Source: Thermoplasmata archaeon (GTDB lineage Archaea > Thermoplasmatota > Thermoplasmata > Thermoplasmatales > Thermoplasmataceae). Taken from it: DNA of 7,116 nt. Below, piece after piece: positions 6,262 through 7,116 of this stretch. The stretch is from positions 1 to 7,116 of the forward strand of contig JAJYRT010000094.1 of the NCBI GenBank assembly GCA_021793945.1, written 5' to 3'. Under the pieces are notes generated by a model. It worked only from the letters and a program-made list of their open reading frames with translations, searched no databases and was not told where the DNA came from. Each line of letters begins with the position of its first letter. Positions within the stretch are counted from its first letter, which is position 1. Both the position numbers and the translations under genes were made by a program.

Positions 6262-6567
6262 ATGGCAGAATTCATCTGTTACTCATGCAAGAAGCTTGTC
6301 GTCACCGGGGAGAAATTTACATTTACCAAGAGTGGAGCTGTGCATTTTGACTGCTTCGTATCCGAGAAGCGCAGGAGCATATCGGAAGACAAGGTCCAGA
6401 AACTCAGGATCCTGAGCAGCGTACTTGAATCTGAACTTGATCATCTCCTTAATTTACTTGCAGCCAGATCCAGCGAATCAGAGGAATACAAGGAAGAGAT
6501 GAGAATAAAGTACAAGGATATCGAGAAAGCGGCTGGAGAAACAACCTCGCTTATCAGCAAACTCTAA
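6262..6567 (+). CDS. Small zinc-finger-like protein, DUF2175 family, with helical tail
   Basis: A 101-residue protein of unknown function. The N-terminal 35 residues form a likely zinc site: Cys6 and Cys9 (CYSC), then His28 and Cys31 (VHFDC), giving C-x2-C-x18-H-x2-C, with the motif GEKFTFTKSGAVHFDC between. This resembles the archaeal DUF2175 family, recalled rather than searched. Residues 36-101 are highly charged with regular hydrophobic spacing (LRILSSVLESELDHLLNLLA), suggesting a long helix or coiled coil for dimerisation. It is preceded by a well-placed TATA box and followed by a T-rich terminator, so it is probably a single-gene unit. Nucleic-acid or protein binding is possible, but nothing in the sequence decides this. 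Confidence 0.8.
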   Translation: MAEFICYSCKKLVVTGEKFTFTKSGAVHFDCFVSEKRRSISEDKVQKLRILSSVLESELDHLLNLLAARSSESEEYKEEMRIKYKDIEKAAGETTSLISKL

Positions 6568-6568
6568 A

Positions 6569-6581
6569 GTTTTCTTTTTTT
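6569..6581 (+). terminator. Oligo-T terminator after the DUF2175-like gene
   Basis: GTTTTCTTTTTTT begins 2 nt after the TAA stop at 6567. Runs of T on the coding strand are the usual archaeal termination signal. No hairpin is needed or seen here. Confidence 0.7.
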
Positions 6582-6605
6582 GCTTGTTATTTTACAATAT
6601 CTTGA

Positions 6606-6647
6606 GCGCTGGAGTCACCTAACTTGTGACGTAGAGGTTGTGAGCGC
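6606..6647. other. Nested inverted repeats, possible hairpin
   Basis: GCGCT 6606-6610 can pair with AGCGC 6643-6647, and inside it GTCAC 6614-6618 can pair with GTGAC 6626-6630 around a 7-nt loop. Both stems are only 5 bp, and the internal loop is asymmetric, so the fold would be modest. Confidence 0.3.
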
Positions 6648-6683
6648 CCTTCTGTATCGTTACTTCTCTTTACACATTTGCCG

Positions 6684-6697
6684 TTCAATTAATTGAA
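6684..6697. repeat. Perfect 14-bp palindrome
   Basis: TTCAATTAATTGAA is a perfect inverted repeat, long enough for a dimeric DNA-binding protein. It lies upstream of the orphan TATA box at 6733 and is not the same sequence as the palindromes at 3889 and 3913. Confidence 0.45.
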
Positions 6698-6732
6698 GGG
6701 CTGCATATCAAAGGGGATGCATTCTGTCAACC

Positions 6733-6744
6733 AAATATAAAAAT
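6733..6744 (+). promoter_or_regulatory. Orphan TATA box
   Basis: AAATATAAAAAT is among the best TATA matches in the window, yet no coding region starts within range: the TTG 26 bp downstream meets a stop after four codons. If active it would start a transcript near 6765 running into the 3' end of taw1 from the opposite side. Confidence 0.35.
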
Positions 6745-6849
6745 TGTAATTCAGCCAAACTTGAAGCCAGAATAAGCAGCCCGTTTTGAGATTCGACGTA
6801 AACATATTGTGGAGTTCTTAACTGGCTGTTCCGAAATTAGTTAAACAAT

Positions 6850-6881
6850 AATGATTTTATAGTTCTGCCAGAATGATTTTA
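6850..6881 (+). repeat. Direct repeat AATGATTTTA, two copies 22 bp apart
   Basis: AATGATTTTA occurs at 6850-6859 and 6872-6881, just beyond the taw1 stop. The copies are short and A/T-rich. They could be termination-linked sequence or chance. Confidence 0.35.
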
Positions 6882-6898
6882 AAGGAACTTCATGTCCC

Positions 6899-7116
6899 TT
6901 AGGCTACTGAAATCATCTTCTCGTCCCTCGCTTTGAAAATCTCGTCAAAGTCTATTTTTGCGGTTGACGGATCCTTGCTGATTAGCGCAACCCTGCTGTC
7001 TCTCCTGTCAGCGGTGAACTGGTACCCTATCTTTCCTGCCAGCGCATTAGAAAATTCAAGTATAGAGTCATGTGATGGCATATTATCCATTGTCAGCTTT
7101 GTTATGGACTGCCCCA
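6899..7116 (-). CDS. taw1: C-terminal end of probable tRNA 4-demethylwyosine synthase (Taw1/TYW1)
   Basis: The minus-strand frame is open from the right edge to TAA at 6899-6901, giving about 71 residues of a longer protein. The visible part reads GQSITKLTMDNMPSHDSILE, then FSNALAGKIGYQF and DSRVALISKD. From memory, the set G-x-S-x-x-L-T-x-x-N-M-P-x-H, a helix with GY, then SRV-x-L-(I/L) matches the C-terminal wyosine-forming domain of archaeal Taw1. Taw1 is the radical-SAM enzyme that makes the tricyclic base of wyosine at position 37 of tRNA-Phe, from N1-methylguanosine and pyruvate. The radical-SAM CxxxCxxC core would lie outside the window, so the call rests on the tail alone. ATG 7090 is an internal methionine, not the gene start. 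Confidence 0.68.
   Translation of the reverse strand, partial: GQSITKLTMDNMPSHDSILEFSNALAGKIGYQFTADRRDSRVALISKDPSTAKIDFDEIFKARDEKMISVA

Larger units (their letters stand above)
6582..6898. other. Gene-free region with several sequence structures
   Basis: About 317 bp between the terminator and the end of taw1. No open frame of useful length, no tRNA and no C/D-box pair were recognised on either strand. It does hold a two-part hairpin (6606-6647), a 14-bp palindrome (6684-6697), an orphan TATA box (6733-6744), the complementary pair AGCCAG 6765-6770 / CTGGCT 6822-6827, and a 10-bp direct repeat (6850-6881). A small RNA is possible but unproven. Confidence 0.5.

Noticed and set aside
6675..6705. 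TTCAATT as a possible tRNA T-loop
   Set aside because: The flanking bases do not form the 5-bp T-stem, and no acceptor, D or anticodon arm is found around it on either strand.
1..7116. CRISPR array, insertion sequence or integration site
   Set aside because: No regularly spaced repeats, transposase or integrase coding sequence, or terminal inverted repeats were seen anywhere in the window.

Overview
The window looks like chromosomal DNA from an archaeon, most likely an acidophilic member of the Thermoplasmatales. Three archaeal or eukaryote-like information genes are present: ribosomal protein L15e, an RNase P Pop5 homologue and the replication factor C large subunit. A fourth, the wyosine enzyme Taw1, is likely. 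Promoters are archaeal, with A/T-rich TATA boxes about 26-30 bp before start codons and mostly leaderless starts. A rusticyanin/sulfocyanin-type blue copper protein fits an acidic, metal-rich habitat. The lineage call is an inference; no rRNA is present to confirm it.

Layout: (1) 1-795 holds the 5' part of rpl15e (minus), diverging from rnp2 (Pop5, plus). (2) rnp2 converges on rfcL (minus, 778-2085) and the two coding ends overlap by 18 bp. (3) rfcL diverges from a 14-helix MOP-superfamily flippase (plus, 2156-3706) across a very short shared control region. (4) A 257-bp gap carries two matching palindromes upstream of a two-gene plus-strand operon: a small SHOCT-domain membrane protein (3964-4323) and a membrane-anchored type-1 copper protein (4332-4925). 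(5) An acyl-CoA dehydrogenase (minus, 4960-6147) converges on that operon and diverges from a small zinc-finger-like protein of DUF2175 type (plus, 6262-6567), which ends in a T-rich terminator. (6) A 331-bp gap holds no convincing ORF but has a hairpin, a 14-bp palindrome, an orphan TATA box and a direct repeat. (7) The window closes with the C-terminal end of a probable taw1 (minus).

The information genes act in translation (L15e), tRNA 5' maturation (Pop5), sliding-clamp loading (RFC-L) and wyosine modification of tRNA-Phe (Taw1). The accessory part concerns the cell surface and energy metabolism: a lipid-linked glycan flippase, an extracytoplasmic copper electron carrier with six N-glycosylation sequons, and a flavoprotein dehydrogenase. 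The most interesting unit is the SHOCT/cupredoxin operon with its paired palindromic sites. No mobile element, CRISPR array, tRNA or rRNA gene was seen.
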